A DNA stretch of 64,000 nucleotides from Atlantibacter hermannii (GCA_900635495.1 LR134136.1:930001-994000); one strand, 5' to 3'; shown: positions 38,329 to 46,789, counted from the first letter of the stretch. Notes: a model not told the origin generated them from the letters alone. Numbers and translations are program-made.

Positions 38329-39858
38329 TTATAATTGTGCGACAAGTTTATCAAAAAAATCTTGGTCAAACTGTTGAACTTTTTTTCCCATACTAACTAA
38401 TTGCTCATGGTTTGGGTAGCGAAGAGTATATAAATCAGTAGCATTAACTTGGGTGTGACCGTTAAATTGGCGAAAATATTGGTCAACAATATGGCTATTC
38501 AAATAAGCCCATAGCCCTTTAGCAAAATCCATGTCCAAAGGCTGACCATTTGCATGAAAGTAGTTTGTTTTATTCTCAAAACCAACGACTGAGACATCTG
38601 CTACATTTGCCGTATATAATCCAGCTACGATGCGACGTTTTTCTTCTTTTGAAGTCAAGCGCTTAATTAAAATGTATGTTCCGTTCGGAACCATCAATTT
38701 TTCTGTTTCTTCATTTAGAACGATGGCGTTGGGCTTTTTCTTGCTTTCTACAGGGTATTCAATCAATCCATTATTGAAATGCATTGGGTATATGAGTGGA
38801 ACAGTATATTCTTCTGGATTATGGCGAAGATTAGGTTTTGTTCTAAAATCAACAACTTTACCTGTGCTCACCCCAATGCCAAGATCTTGCAGTGAACAGG
38901 GCATCCCTCCAATACGGCTAGCGATATCGGCTTGCTCATCACTTGTAATAATGTGAATAAAATGGTCAGGGTTATTGGGGTTAACTACTTCCTCAAAATT
39001 AGCCATGCGAATAATAGGTTCTGGATCATTGGCACAAGTACTTGATATAATCTCTACTGAGCCTTGAACATCACCTTTTATGATATGAAATATTACGTTT
39101 TCTTGAAGGACTTTATCTCCTTTGAATGCGCTTGTCCGACTTTCAAATACATGTAGCTTATTTAAATTATTTCCATCAAGTAGAACTCTACGAAAATCAT
39201 TAAAGTATGGCCCATTACAGAAACTACGTGGAGTAATCGCGACTAATTCTCCCTTATCATCTAAGAGCATTAAAGCTAATGCTACAAAGCAGGAATATAA
39301 ATTTCCAGTTTCTACGCCGACACTACGCAAAAGCTTACGCTCTTCACTTGATGCAGAGATTTTTAAGTAAGGAGGGTTCAAAATAGCTTTATTAAATGGA
39401 GCTGTTTTTTGTCCGCTATTTTTTTGGTGTATTAAACTTACTGCATGACTAATGAAATCAACACAATTAAGGTTTGAATGCCAGGTAACACCTGATTCAA
39501 TGGCAGCTTGTTCACATAATGTCAAAGACCCCTTTAATTCTTCAACAAGAACGCTTTCAAGTTCCCATGCATTAGCATGGATAGAATTTGGCGAAAAATC
39601 TCTCAACGCTCTTTCAACCAACGCCGTGGTTAAAGAACCCACACCAGCACCAGCGTCGAGAATGCTTAGCTCACCATTCAAATCGCAAAACTTACTGGCC
39701 AAAATTCGAGCAGCGGCTGCTGGCGTCATAAATTGGCCTTTTTGACCACGAGTGGCTTCATCTAATTGGCTATTTACCTTTACTCGCTGGGCATCAACAG
39801 ACTCAAGAAGTATATCAAGTGCATTGAATTTCATCGCCAAAACCGAATCTCTTGCCAT
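38329..39858 (-). CDS. PstI/BsuBI-type N6-adenine DNA methyltransferase
   Basis: 509 residues, close to M.PstI length. SAM motif I DAGAGVGS at residues 68-75, preceded by QFMTP at 42-46, and catalytic motif IV NPPY at 161-164 (gamma-class N6-adenine enzyme). The C-terminal part would hold target recognition. It should protect the host from the convergent endonuclease. A LexA-like palindrome lies 11-26 nt upstream of the start codon, overlapping the leader. Confidence 0.88.
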   Translation of the reverse strand: MARDSVLAMKFNALDILLESVDAQRVKVNSQLDEATRGQKGQFMTPAAAARILASKFCDLNGELSILDAGAGVGSLTTALVERALRDFSPNSIHANAWELESVLVEELKGSLTLCEQAAIESGVTWHSNLNCVDFISHAVSLIHQKNSGQKTAPFNKAILNPPYLKISASSEERKLLRSVGVETGNLYSCFVALALMLLDDKGELVAITPRSFCNGPYFNDFRRVLLDGNNLNKLHVFESRTSAFKGDKVLQENVIFHIIKGDVQGSVEIISSTCANDPEPIIRMANFEEVVNPNNPDHFIHIITSDEQADIASRIGGMPCSLQDLGIGVSTGKVVDFRTKPNLRHNPEEYTVPLIYPMHFNNGLIEYPVESKKKPNAIVLNEETEKLMVPNGTYILIKRLTSKEEKRRIVAGLYTANVADVSVVGFENKTNYFHANGQPLDMDFAKGLWAYLNSHIVDQYFRQFNGHTQVNATDLYTLRYPNHEQLVSMGKKVQQFDQDFFDKLVAQL

Positions 39859-39868
39859 TTTATCCTCA

Positions 39869-39884
39869 CTGTATAATTGTACAG
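39869..39884 (-). promoter_or_regulatory. LexA-like palindrome upstream of the methyltransferase
   Basis: CTGTATAATTGTACAG keeps both CTGT and ACAG arms at the LexA spacing of eight and is palindromic apart from one base pair. It lies 11 nt upstream of the methyltransferase ATG, where a bound repressor would block expression. It could instead be an autoregulatory site of the methylase; no controller (C) protein gene is present. Confidence 0.55.
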
Positions 39885-39897
39885 CTTATCATCTCTT

Positions 39898-40251
39898 TCA
39901 GACGCTATCCATTATGTGTATAGCGTTTATCTTGCTGATAACATCCCCAGACATGTGACGCCCACTAAGTGCGGGTTGGTATCCATCAGAATCAACATTC
40001 CGTAATTCGACTAGCATCGCTTTGTCCACAGGTCGCATCAGCCAGTAGTTGAAGAAACGGCTCTGTCGCATCGCACAATGATCCGCAGTATTGCCGCTAA
40101 TCATGGAAGTCAGTCGGGAGGCTTCGTCAAGTTGAAGGATCAGAGCTTCAATCTCCTTAAGTGCGGTCTCACGACCAGTAACAATGCGTTCAATGGTGGT
40201 CGAACAAATTAGCTCATAGTGGTCAGTTAAGTCTTCAGCTTCTGTTTGCAT
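39898..40251 (-). pseudogene. truncated DUF4942-family gene
   Basis: The 117-codon ORF starts MQTEAEDLTDHYELICSTTI and matches the N-terminal part of DUF4942 proteins, which are usually two to three times longer and end CP4-like modules. Homology is lost after AMLVELRNVDSDG, and the restriction-modification genes follow. The original 3' portion appears to have been replaced when they were acquired. Confidence 0.7.
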
Positions 40252-40276
40252 GCATTTTGTCCGTAAAAAGCAAACA

Positions 40277-40298
40277 CGCCTGTCGGGAGTGGCAGGCG
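40277..40298 (-). promoter_or_regulatory. hairpin with T-rich tail before the DUF4942 remnant
   Basis: CGCCTG / CAGGCG stem. On the minus strand it is followed by TGTTTGCTTTTT and then the DUF4942 start. It is one of five similar structures in this module. Confidence 0.55.
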
Positions 40299-40390
40299 CA
40301 TGATGCAATGAGTAAAAGAGGAAGTAAGTTTGGGAATGTAAATCAGGAAAGCGGCACGCAATATTCAGCGTGCCGAAAAATTATGTCGCG

Positions 40391-40705
40391 TCACAACAAC
40401 CCAGTTGCCTGTCGAGCTCGTAGGATATCTACAGCCCGAAGATAGGATGATTGCGCCTGCCAACTCAACCCTCTGCGATCAATGCGAACCAGTTCGTACT
40501 TATCCACCAGAAAGTTGACTGCATCGGCCAGGGTAATCCCGGCATCAATATGTTCCTGAATAACAGTTTCATCACTGAACGATGTATCGTTCAGTGTCAG
40601 GCCATAGTGCTGTTCCAGCAGGCGTGCCAGTAACATTTGCCAAACAGCCACGGGCGGCAGACATAGCTTCGCTGCCTGCGGAGTTGTTGCAGGTAAAGTT
40701 TTCAT
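40391..40705 (-). CDS. cbtA: CbtA/YeeV-family toxin, short C-terminus
   Basis: 104 residues. Clear member of the CbtA/YkfI/YpjF toxins, which act on FtsZ and MreB to stop division and elongation: LLEQHYGLTLNDTSF, HIDAGITLADAVNFLVDKYELVR and ILRARQATGLL. It stops right after ATGLL, about 20 residues earlier than the E. coli K-12 proteins. The start MKTLPATTPQ matches the family. Directly downstream of its antitoxin gene. Toxicity of the shortened form is uncertain. Confidence 0.9.
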   Translation of the reverse strand: MKTLPATTPQAAKLCLPPVAVWQMLLARLLEQHYGLTLNDTSFSDETVIQEHIDAGITLADAVNFLVDKYELVRIDRRGLSWQAQSSYLRAVDILRARQATGLL

Positions 40706-40725
40706 GTTTGTTCTCGTGAAATTCG

Positions 40726-41043
40726 TTAGCGCTGAGTGGGATAAACGGCGACGTATACGTAGCCGCAACTGCCAAGAGTATCGGCTTCGCAGGTGAAACC
40801 ATTGTGATACAGGATGACGCAGTGGGCATGGCGGGGATTCAGTTCATAGGTGGTCAGCATCGACTCGATCTGGCTGATAAAGTGCGGGAATGTTTCATCC
40901 AGCTTCTGGCATTCGGCGTCACTGAATTTACCGGTGATGCTGGCCCGGTCAGCCAGATAATGCAGCCGGTTCCCCTCCTGCACAAGGCGAGCTCCCAGGC
41001 GTGGCGTAATATCCCGCTGCAGGCCCCATGTGATGTTGCTCAT
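40726..41043 (-). CDS. cbeA: CbeA/YeeU-family antitoxin
   Basis: 105 residues. Matches the CbeA/YfjZ/YafW antitoxins of the type IV CbtA systems: GARLVQEGNRLHYLADRA near residues 17-34, and ELNPRHAHCVILYHNGFTCEADTLGSCGYVYVAVYP (quoted in part). These antitoxins stabilise FtsZ/MreB filaments rather than bind the toxin. It lies 20 nt before cbtA and 18 nt after the DUF987 gene. Confidence 0.92.
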   Translation of the reverse strand: MSNITWGLQRDITPRLGARLVQEGNRLHYLADRASITGKFSDAECQKLDETFPHFISQIESMLTTYELNPRHAHCVILYHNGFTCEADTLGSCGYVYVAVYPTQR

Positions 41044-41061
41044 TGATAACCTCCTTTACTG

Positions 41062-41283
41062 TCAGTTCAGGGTGATACTCATCAGGCAGGCGTAAGGCCC
41101 GTTGCGGTCCTGGCGGCGTTCGGCGTACACAGCCAGGACTCCTGTGATATCCGGAACGTCCCTGCCGGTGTAATGGCAGACGCTACCGTGCCACTGATAT
41201 TTTCCGGTGCAGTAGCGAAAGATTCGGGACTCCGGATGCTGGCGGTATATCGTCATTGCCCGACGCTTACTGATAATTTTCAT
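41062..41283 (-). CDS. DUF987 family protein (YeeT/YkfH-like)
   Basis: 73 residues. Starts MKIISKRRAMTIYRQHPESR and is near identical in pattern to E. coli YeeT/YkfH, always found just ahead of the CbeA/CbtA pair. Function unknown. The ATG at 41283 is preferred over an upstream in-frame ATG overlapping the radC-like stop. Confidence 0.9.
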   Translation of the reverse strand: MKIISKRRAMTIYRQHPESRIFRYCTGKYQWHGSVCHYTGRDVPDITGVLAVYAERRQDRNGPYACLMSITLN

Positions 41284-41291
41284 GTAATTCC

Positions 41292-41768
41292 TCACAGCAG
41301 ACCGTGTTCTGCAAACGAATAGATTTGCCTGCCGACGACAATCAGATGGTCAGGGACGCGGATATCCACCAGCTGAAGTGTCTGTATCAGGCGCTGCGTG
41401 AGAGCTTTATCAGCCTGGCTGGGCGTCGTCTCGCCGGAAGGATGGTTATGCGCCAGTATCACCGCTGCGGCATTGAAATAAAGGGCGCGCTTAACGACCT
41501 CCCGGGGATACACCTCGGTACGGTTAATCGTGCCGCTAAAGAGCGTCTCATGGGCAATAAGCTGATTCTGGTTGTCCAGATACAACACCCGGAACTCTTC
41601 CCGCTCAAGCGCGGCCATATGCAGTCGCAGCCATTCACGTACGGCGTGGGTGGAGGTGAAGGCCACCCCGGGCTCATGCAGATGCCGGTCCAGAACCCTG
41701 AGCGCCCGCTGGATGAGACGCCGGTCCTGTGGCGTCATCTCGCCTGGTAAAAAGGAAAGCTGTTTCAT
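41292..41768 (-). CDS. RadC/JAB-domain protein (YeeS/YkfG-like)
   Basis: 158 residues. JAB1/MPN+ metalloprotease-like domain with Glu in HAVREWLRLHMAALEREEF (first Glu of the domain) and the metal motif HNHPSGETTPSQAD near 107-120. Island paralogues of RadC lack its N-terminal HhH region, as here. The role is not established; a nuclease or peptidase activity is only inferred. Tightly packed in the minus-strand module. Confidence 0.92.
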   Translation of the reverse strand: MKQLSFLPGEMTPQDRRLIQRALRVLDRHLHEPGVAFTSTHAVREWLRLHMAALEREEFRVLYLDNQNQLIAHETLFSGTINRTEVYPREVVKRALYFNAAAVILAHNHPSGETTPSQADKALTQRLIQTLQLVDIRVPDHLIVVGRQIYSFAEHGLL

Positions 41769-41783
41769 CCGTTGTTCCTCCGG

Positions 41784-42242
41784 TCAGTCGATGATACGCA
41801 GAATGGCGTGGGCTTCTGGATGCTGCAGGGCATAGTCCCGCAGGCGGTAATAGTGCTCCGTCATAGCATCGCATTCGTTACGACAGGCGTGATGGCTGTA
41901 TTCAATCAGGCTGACAGCGATACCGGCAGCTTCTGCACTCATATCCGCATCATTACCGTTCATACTGTTGAACAGACGCCATTTATCGTCACTGTCAGCA
42001 TCGGGAGCCATAAACGCACCGCCATTGCTGAGCGTGTAAAAGGACCAGACACCACCGCTGTACTCATCACAGAAGCGGTCCATCCAGGCAAAAATGCGGG
42101 GTTCCAGCGTTATCCACTGCGGGACGAAGCCAAAGTGCTGCGGCCAGAAGCGAATACGCTGTTCGTCGGGTACCTGCATTACAGTTAGTTCAAATTCAGA
42201 TTCGTTAGCGGGTATGAGGTCGCACTGTGTCGCTGTTGTCAT
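41784..42242 (-). CDS. antirestriction protein (KlcA/ArdB/YfjX family)
   Basis: 152 residues. Matches the ArdB/KlcA family: FWPQHFGFVPQWITLEPRIFAWMDRF (quoted in part), GGVWSFYTLSNGGAFMAPD and the AAGIAVSLIEYSH helix. Members inhibit type I restriction enzymes in vivo. Its presence beside a type II restriction-modification pair suggests the island both resists host restriction and imposes its own. Confidence 0.92.
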   Translation of the reverse strand: MTTATQCDLIPANESEFELTVMQVPDEQRIRFWPQHFGFVPQWITLEPRIFAWMDRFCDEYSGGVWSFYTLSNGGAFMAPDADSDDKWRLFNSMNGNDADMSAEAAGIAVSLIEYSHHACRNECDAMTEHYYRLRDYALQHPEAHAILRIID

Positions 42243-42267
42243 GTAAATGTCTCCGTCAATAAAAGGT

Positions 42268-42286
42268 GCCAGCCGCGATGGCTGGC
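42268..42286 (-). promoter_or_regulatory. hairpin upstream of the antirestriction gene
   Basis: GCCAGCC / GGCTGGC stem with a GCGAT loop. On the minus strand it is followed by ACCTTTTATTGA, then GGAG and the start of the antirestriction gene. Confidence 0.55.
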
Positions 42287-42350
42287 GTGTGGGGTAATAA
42301 AGGATGGTCCGGGAGATGGTTGTCGGGAATGGGGTTTGTCAGTCGGTGAG

Positions 42351-42578
42351 TCACGACCTGCGGATGCCATAGCGCCGGATATATGGGGTAAGTCCTGCAC
42401 CGGCATCGGGCTCAAAATTCCAGGCACGCCAGACCATGCTGCCATCATCGTCGCGCACAACCAGACGAAAATGCGTGGTCTGGTCATCTTCGATGGTGAC
42501 GTTGTGGTAACGACTGATAATGGCTTCGGCCTGCTGCCGGGTGAAAGAACCGGGCGGTAGTAATGGGAATTCAGGCAT
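42351..42578 (-). CDS. DUF905 family protein (YkfF-like)
   Basis: 75 residues. Start MPEFPLLPPGSFTRQQAEAI, with central VRDDDGSMVWRAWNFEPDAG, as in E. coli YkfF. Function unknown. The frame is open into the upstream regulator ORF, but the true start at 42578 lies just after a terminator-like hairpin and behind GAGGTCATCATC, so it is a separate gene. Confidence 0.88.
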   Translation of the reverse strand: MPEFPLLPPGSFTRQQAEAIISRYHNVTIEDDQTTHFRLVVRDDDGSMVWRAWNFEPDAGAGLTPYIRRYGIRRS

Positions 42579-42601
42579 GATGATGACCTCAAAAAGCAAA
42601 A

Positions 42602-42629
42602 AGCCCTGTTGCACATGGGCAACAGGGCT
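42602..42629 (-). terminator. terminator/attenuator hairpin between WYL regulator and DUF905
   Basis: A perfect 11-bp stem AGCCCTGTTGC / GCAACAGGGCT is followed on the minus strand by TTTTTGCTTTTTG and then the DUF905 ribosome-binding site. Confidence 0.8.
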
Positions 42630-42655
42630 GGTCGAATGACTTAGGTGAAAATCCG

Positions 42656-43274
42656 TCAGGGTTGATCGAGACAATCCTGCCAGGTGATATCTTTCAGCGC
42701 ATCGTGAAGACCACGGGCACTGAACGGTTTCGATTCCCCTGAACACGGCAATATGTCCGTTATGCTCGGCAATCAGATACCAGGTCTGCTGGTGGATGAG
42801 TAACCGGCATGGAGCCAGTCGCTCGCAGCGCTGCCCGTCAGCAAGCAGCGTGACTTTTCTGCGGTCAGTAATCGCCTGAACCAGTCGCCAGAATGACAAA
42901 GGCCCTGACGGTGAGGACGCCGACCTGGCAGGTGGTATAACGCAGGGTGCTTCATCACACATCAACAACGCATTGACCAGTCGGCGGTCAAGACCCGGAA
43001 AAAGCCCGGCCAGCCCGCTGCGGTGGGCAAAGATAAGCACATCAGGCACCATCTGCATCTCACTGCCAGCGGTGCGCAGGCGGCAATAGCCGGACTGATA
43101 CTCAAGGTCCAGATACATCAGTCGCTCACGAAAATCACGCCGCAGCGTGCGAACAGATACGCCAAACTCTGCCGCCAGCTTACGCACGCTCAGCGTTTCC
43201 CCGGCAACCAGGCGGCTAATTATCAGTGACAGCCTGACAGCCAGCCGGTCATGGCGACGTTCTGCCTGTGTCAT
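42656..43274 (-). CDS. YfjR-like HTH/WYL transcriptional regulator (one-base frameshift)
   Basis: Restored length is 205 residues. N-terminal HTH: GETLSVRKLAAEFGVSVRTLRRDF, typical of YafY/YfjR regulators (quoted in part). WYL-like strand QTWYLIAEHNGHIAVFR. At 42736-42739 a run of four C (plus strand) shifts the frame. Removing one gives a C-terminus ending DITWQDCLDQP and a stop at 42656-42658, just before the hairpin. As written, translation would run through the terminator into DUF905. Confidence 0.8.
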
Positions 43275-43490
43275 GAGAGGTTCTCCATGAAAGTTAACTG
43301 ACTGAAAATGATGTGATTATCTTAAAGAGGGGCGCGGTCAGGGTATGGACACCGCAGTAACTATTTTTCATTTCTGCAAATGTCAGTTGTGGCGGGGGTT
43401 ACAGACCATCCCCGGGGGAGTGAGGGCAGCGATTACGTCGCACTGCGGACAGGTGATGTCCGATATTAACAACGTGGTAACATCAAGCGG

Positions 43491-44312
43491 CTACTGCAGC
43501 TGCGTGAGCAGCGTTTCCGCCATTACCCACAGTGCCCGGTTAAGCTTCACGTCCCCGTCAATGCCACGCACAGCACGGGTATGCGACCGTCCGCCTTTGG
43601 CATTACAACCACTGAGCCCACCTTTAATCAGGTTTTCCTGAATCCGCTGATAGGTAGTCCACAGGTCATTGCTCTCATCCTGCCAGCGGCGCGGGGAGAG
43701 TATCTGCGATTCAGTAACAGGCTGGTGGTCCTCACCAAAGCGGTACGTCAACGCGGCTTTCGCCAGTGCCTGCTGCGCAGGTGGCGGTAACAGCAACGAC
43801 TGCATGGCATCCCGCTTTTCTTCCACATGGTCAAAAATCCCCAGTACTTCATACGCTCCCTCAATCACCTGACTCACCACATCTCCTTTGTGTGGCACCC
43901 GCACCTCGCCAAACGACTCACCGCAGACAAGGCCGTTCTGACAAACCGCACGAAATAATCCCGGCAGCATCTGATACGAACTTGTGCCGTCATGCGAGTT
44001 GAGCAGAATGATTTCCGGGACCTGTTTACCGGTAATCTGTCCCTCCCGACGCAGGCGCAACATATGCTTCGTATGTTCACGACGACCCGGGTCTCGCACG
44101 CGGGTCTGACAGGCAAAGAACGGCTGGAAGCCTTCCCGCTGCAGACTGTCCAGCAGGGAGATGGTGGGTATATGCGTGTAACGTTCACTACGGGACTCGT
44201 GTTTGTTTTCACTGAATACGCTGGGTACCACGCGAAACAGCTCCTCACGGGTTAACGGACGGTCGCGACGGATAAGGTTTGATGCGCCAAAGCGCGAAGC
44301 CAGACGGGTCAT
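43491..44312 (-). CDS. DUF932/YfjQ-family protein
   Basis: 273 residues, the length of E. coli YfjQ/YafZ. Start MTRLASRFGASNLIRRDRPL. Conserved segments: YTHIPTISLLDSLQREGF, EIILLNSHDGTSSYQMLPG, GAYEVLGIFDHVEE. DUF932 proteins are near universal in CP4-like islands and are of unknown function. The order GTPase-DUF932-regulator is the same as yfjP-yfjQ-yfjR of CP4-57. Confidence 0.92.
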   Translation of the reverse strand: MTRLASRFGASNLIRRDRPLTREELFRVVPSVFSENKHESRSERYTHIPTISLLDSLQREGFQPFFACQTRVRDPGRREHTKHMLRLRREGQITGKQVPEIILLNSHDGTSSYQMLPGLFRAVCQNGLVCGESFGEVRVPHKGDVVSQVIEGAYEVLGIFDHVEEKRDAMQSLLLPPPAQQALAKAALTYRFGEDHQPVTESQILSPRRWQDESNDLWTTYQRIQENLIKGGLSGCNAKGGRSHTRAVRGIDGDVKLNRALWVMAETLLTQLQ

Positions 44313-44350
44313 AAGCAGATTCCTAATAATGGGGAAAACAAATAAAAGAA

Positions 44351-44375
44351 AGCCCGTCGCACAGGCGACAGGGCT
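44351..44375 (-). promoter_or_regulatory. hairpin upstream of the DUF932 gene
   Basis: AGCCC-TCGC / GCGA-GGGCT interrupted stem with an ACAG loop. The minus strand continues TTTCTTTTATTTG before the DUF932 start. Confidence 0.55.
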
Positions 44376-44403
44376 CGGGAAAGAACAGGCAGGCGTTTAG
44401 CGT

Positions 44404-45268
44404 TCAGAAGAAGAAATTCCAGACAGCCCGGGCAACGGACACCACGGTGTTACGGATAGCCTGTATTACGGCCCGCACCGGAGCCGGTATCAACGGCAGG
44501 GCGCTTACCGTATCCAGCGCCGCGCCGACGGTTTCACCAAAATCGTCACGCGCTTTTTTTCTGAACTGTTGGTGTACGAAAGGGATGTTGCAGTTGCGCG
44601 ACCACCGGGCTGCTGGCCTCGCGCGGCAGGCACTTAATCATCCGCTCAGCCATCATCCGTAGTCCCCACTTAGCTCGGACAGAAATGGCGCTCACCGGAT
44701 GTACAGGCTGGAACAGTTCATGCAGCAGGCAGATTTTGCGGCTGATATTCTGCTTCTGCTCTGTGGATAATTGACCACTACCGCTGGTGGGTTCGGCCTT
44801 GTCCGACTGGCTGATAACAAACAGCACCTTATGCCAGTACGCTTCACCAATCACCTGACGGTAAAAGTGCTCATCCACCGCCAGAGCCCGATCCTCAGCC
44901 TTAATAAGCCACAGCACCAGGTCCAGTCGGGGAAGCTGTTCACGGTACAGTGCGGCGTATTCCGCATCCCTGCGTTCACTTTCACCGACACCCGGCAAAT
45001 CAACCAACGTCATAAAACGCTCGCCCAGTTGCAGCCGAAAACGCAGCAGCTCACGGGTGCAGGCCGCTACGTCGCTGACCGGTGAGACTTCCCCGGCGAA
45101 CAAGGCATTGCACAGCGACGATTTTCCGGCACCGGTTTTGCCCATAATGCCGATCACCGGTTCGTAGTTTGTCAGTTGATGAACTTTCTGCATGACTCGT
45201 TCTGATACCCATTCTGGTAAGCTTATGAGTGAGCTCTGCAACGAATGCATACCTTTCTGATTTCTCAT
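44404..45268 (-). CDS. YfjP/YeeP-family GTPase (one-base frameshift)
   Basis: Restored length is 287 residues, identical to E. coli YfjP. Era-like GTPase domain: G1 GIMGKTGAGKSS near residue 40, G3 DLPGVGES, and a degenerate G4 (SQSDK). The C-terminal hydrophobic tail is AVRDTV-type, ending in WNFFF. The ORF is cut at KKSA by seven instead of six T (plus strand, 44554-44560). Removing one restores the tail RDDFGETVGAALDTVSALP and the stop at 44404-44406. Function unknown. Confidence 0.88.
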
Positions 45269-45296
45269 GATATCTCCTGAGATAATGAAAACAAAA

Positions 45297-45322
45297 ACGG
45301 CGAACCTTTATGGATTCGCCGT
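45297..45322 (-). promoter_or_regulatory. hairpin upstream of the YfjP-like gene
   Basis: ACGGCGAA / TTCGCCGT stem. The minus strand continues TTTTTGTTTTC, then CAGGAGATATC and the YfjP start. Same architecture as the other module hairpins. Confidence 0.55.
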
Positions 45323-45477
45323 AATGATGTTAAGTTCAGGAAAATGATATATGACTGAAAAATTTTAGAATGTAGGTGACCTGCCCCCAAGATTAGATAC
45401 AACCTTCAGTTACAAGGTGGACTGACCCCACCCCCGGTAGACGATCCTGCCCTATAGTTTGAGCATAGGAGGAGCGT

Positions 45478-45762
45478 ATGGGCACACCACGATTTACACC
45501 TGAATTTAAGGAAGAAGTCGTCCGTCAGATAACGGAGCGCGGTTATTCTGTTGCTGAAGTATCCGACCGTCTGAGCGTTTCTGCGCACAGCCTCTACAAG
45601 TGGCTACGGGCTATCAAGCCTGATAACAGCGAACAGCATGCCCGGGATCTACTGGAAGCCAAAAGCGAGATCCTGAAACTACGGGCGCAGCTGAAGCGCA
45701 CTGAGGAAGAGCGGGATATTCTGAAAAAGGCCGCGCGGTACTTTGCAAGGGAGCCCGACTGA
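45478..45762 (+). CDS. IS3-family OrfA (HTH subunit)
   Basis: 94 residues. HTH_Tnp_1 domain with PRFTPEFKEEVVRQI, RGYSVAEVSDRLSVSAHSLYKWL (quoted in part) and a leucine-zipper helix LEAKSEILKLRAQLKRTEEE. Near its end the tract CTGAAAAAGG at 45721-45730 is a likely -1 slippery site, from which orfB is read in the next frame as an OrfAB transposase. Confidence 0.92.
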   Translation: MGTPRFTPEFKEEVVRQITERGYSVAEVSDRLSVSAHSLYKWLRAIKPDNSEQHARDLLEAKSEILKLRAQLKRTEEERDILKKAARYFAREPD

Positions 45763-46596
45763 AGTACCGCTTTATCAATGAGCACCGCACTGTATGGGGT
45801 GTCATGACGATGTGTCGGGTGTTATGCGTTGCCCGGGCCGGGTTTTATGCGTGGCTGCATAATCCGGTCTCTGCGCGGGATAAAGACAACCAGCGTCTGC
45901 TGACGCTCATCCGCGATTCATATTCCCTGAGCGGAGGCGTATACGGTTACCGGCGGGTTCATGGAGATCTGAACGAAATCGGGGAAACCTGCGGTAAAAA
46001 CCGGGTGGGTCGGATCATGCAACTGAACCGGATTAAAGCTGTGCGCGGCTATAAAGCTCCGCGTCGTATCGCTGGCAGGCCTTCAGTCGTTGCTCCTAAT
46101 CGCGTGCAGCGGCAGTTCACCGTTGTCCGGGCCAACCAGGTCTGGGTCACCGATATTACTTATATCCGCACCTGGCAGGGCTGGCTGTATCTGGCGGTGG
46201 TTATCGATCTCTTTGCCCGTAATGTGGTTGGCTGGTCGATGAAGCCCACTCTTTCACGCGAACTGGCACTCGACGCGCTGATGATGGCGGTCTGGCGACG
46301 TCATCGTACACTCAGACCAGGGCAGCCAGTACGGCAGCGACGACTGGCAGCGCTTCTGCCGGGCCAATAACCTGGCCCCGAGCATGAGCCGGGGCGGCAA
46401 CTGCTGGGATAATGCGGTGGCCGAATCGTTCTTCAGTTCGCTGAAAAAAGAACGGATCAGAAAACGTATCTATAAAACCCGGGCTCTGGCCCGGGCCGAT
46501 ATCTTCGATTACATTGAAGTCTTCTACAACCGGGCCCGGCGCCACAGTCACCTCGGCGGCGTCAGTCCGGAGGCCTTCGAACAGGCCTTATCGTGA
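45723..46596 (+). pseudogene. IS3-family OrfB transposase, frame disrupted
   Basis: Read by -1 frameshift from orfA (…RLKYRFINEHRTVWGVM) to a C-terminus ending PEAFEQALS. It is an rve integrase-core transposase with first Asp in VTDITYIRTWQG, second Asp in VHSDQGSQYG and Glu in NAVAESFF. The frame changes at about 46296-46300 between MMAVW and VIVHSD. Compared with remembered IS3 relatives a few codons (11 or 14 nt) seem missing there. As written, the protein loses its second and third catalytic residues. Confidence 0.85.
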
Positions 46597-46789
46597 GGAC
46601 AGAATTTGTCTGCGGGCGTGGGGTCAGTCCAAGGTACAAACTCAGTCAGAGTAATCAGCACTAGGCGAAATAAGTTATTGTCGTCTCATAAACTCTTAGT
46701 TACGCTAACCAGTAATTTTTAAACCGTGACATAACCTGTCAACCCGCTCATGTAAGATCGTAAACATGATGAACAACACGGAAGTGAAA

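Larger units (their letters stand above)
45418..46631 (+). mobile_element. IS3-family insertion sequence (1,214 bp), transposase damaged
   Basis: Terminal inverted repeats start TGGACTGACCCCACCCCCGG on the left and, read inward, TGGACTGACCCCACGCCCGC on the right. The 3-bp flanks are AGG at 45415-45417 and AGG at 46632-46634, a target duplication of IS3-family size. It encodes the usual orfA and orfB in overlapping frames. It separates the CP4-type module from the dynamin/HerA operon. Confidence 0.93.
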
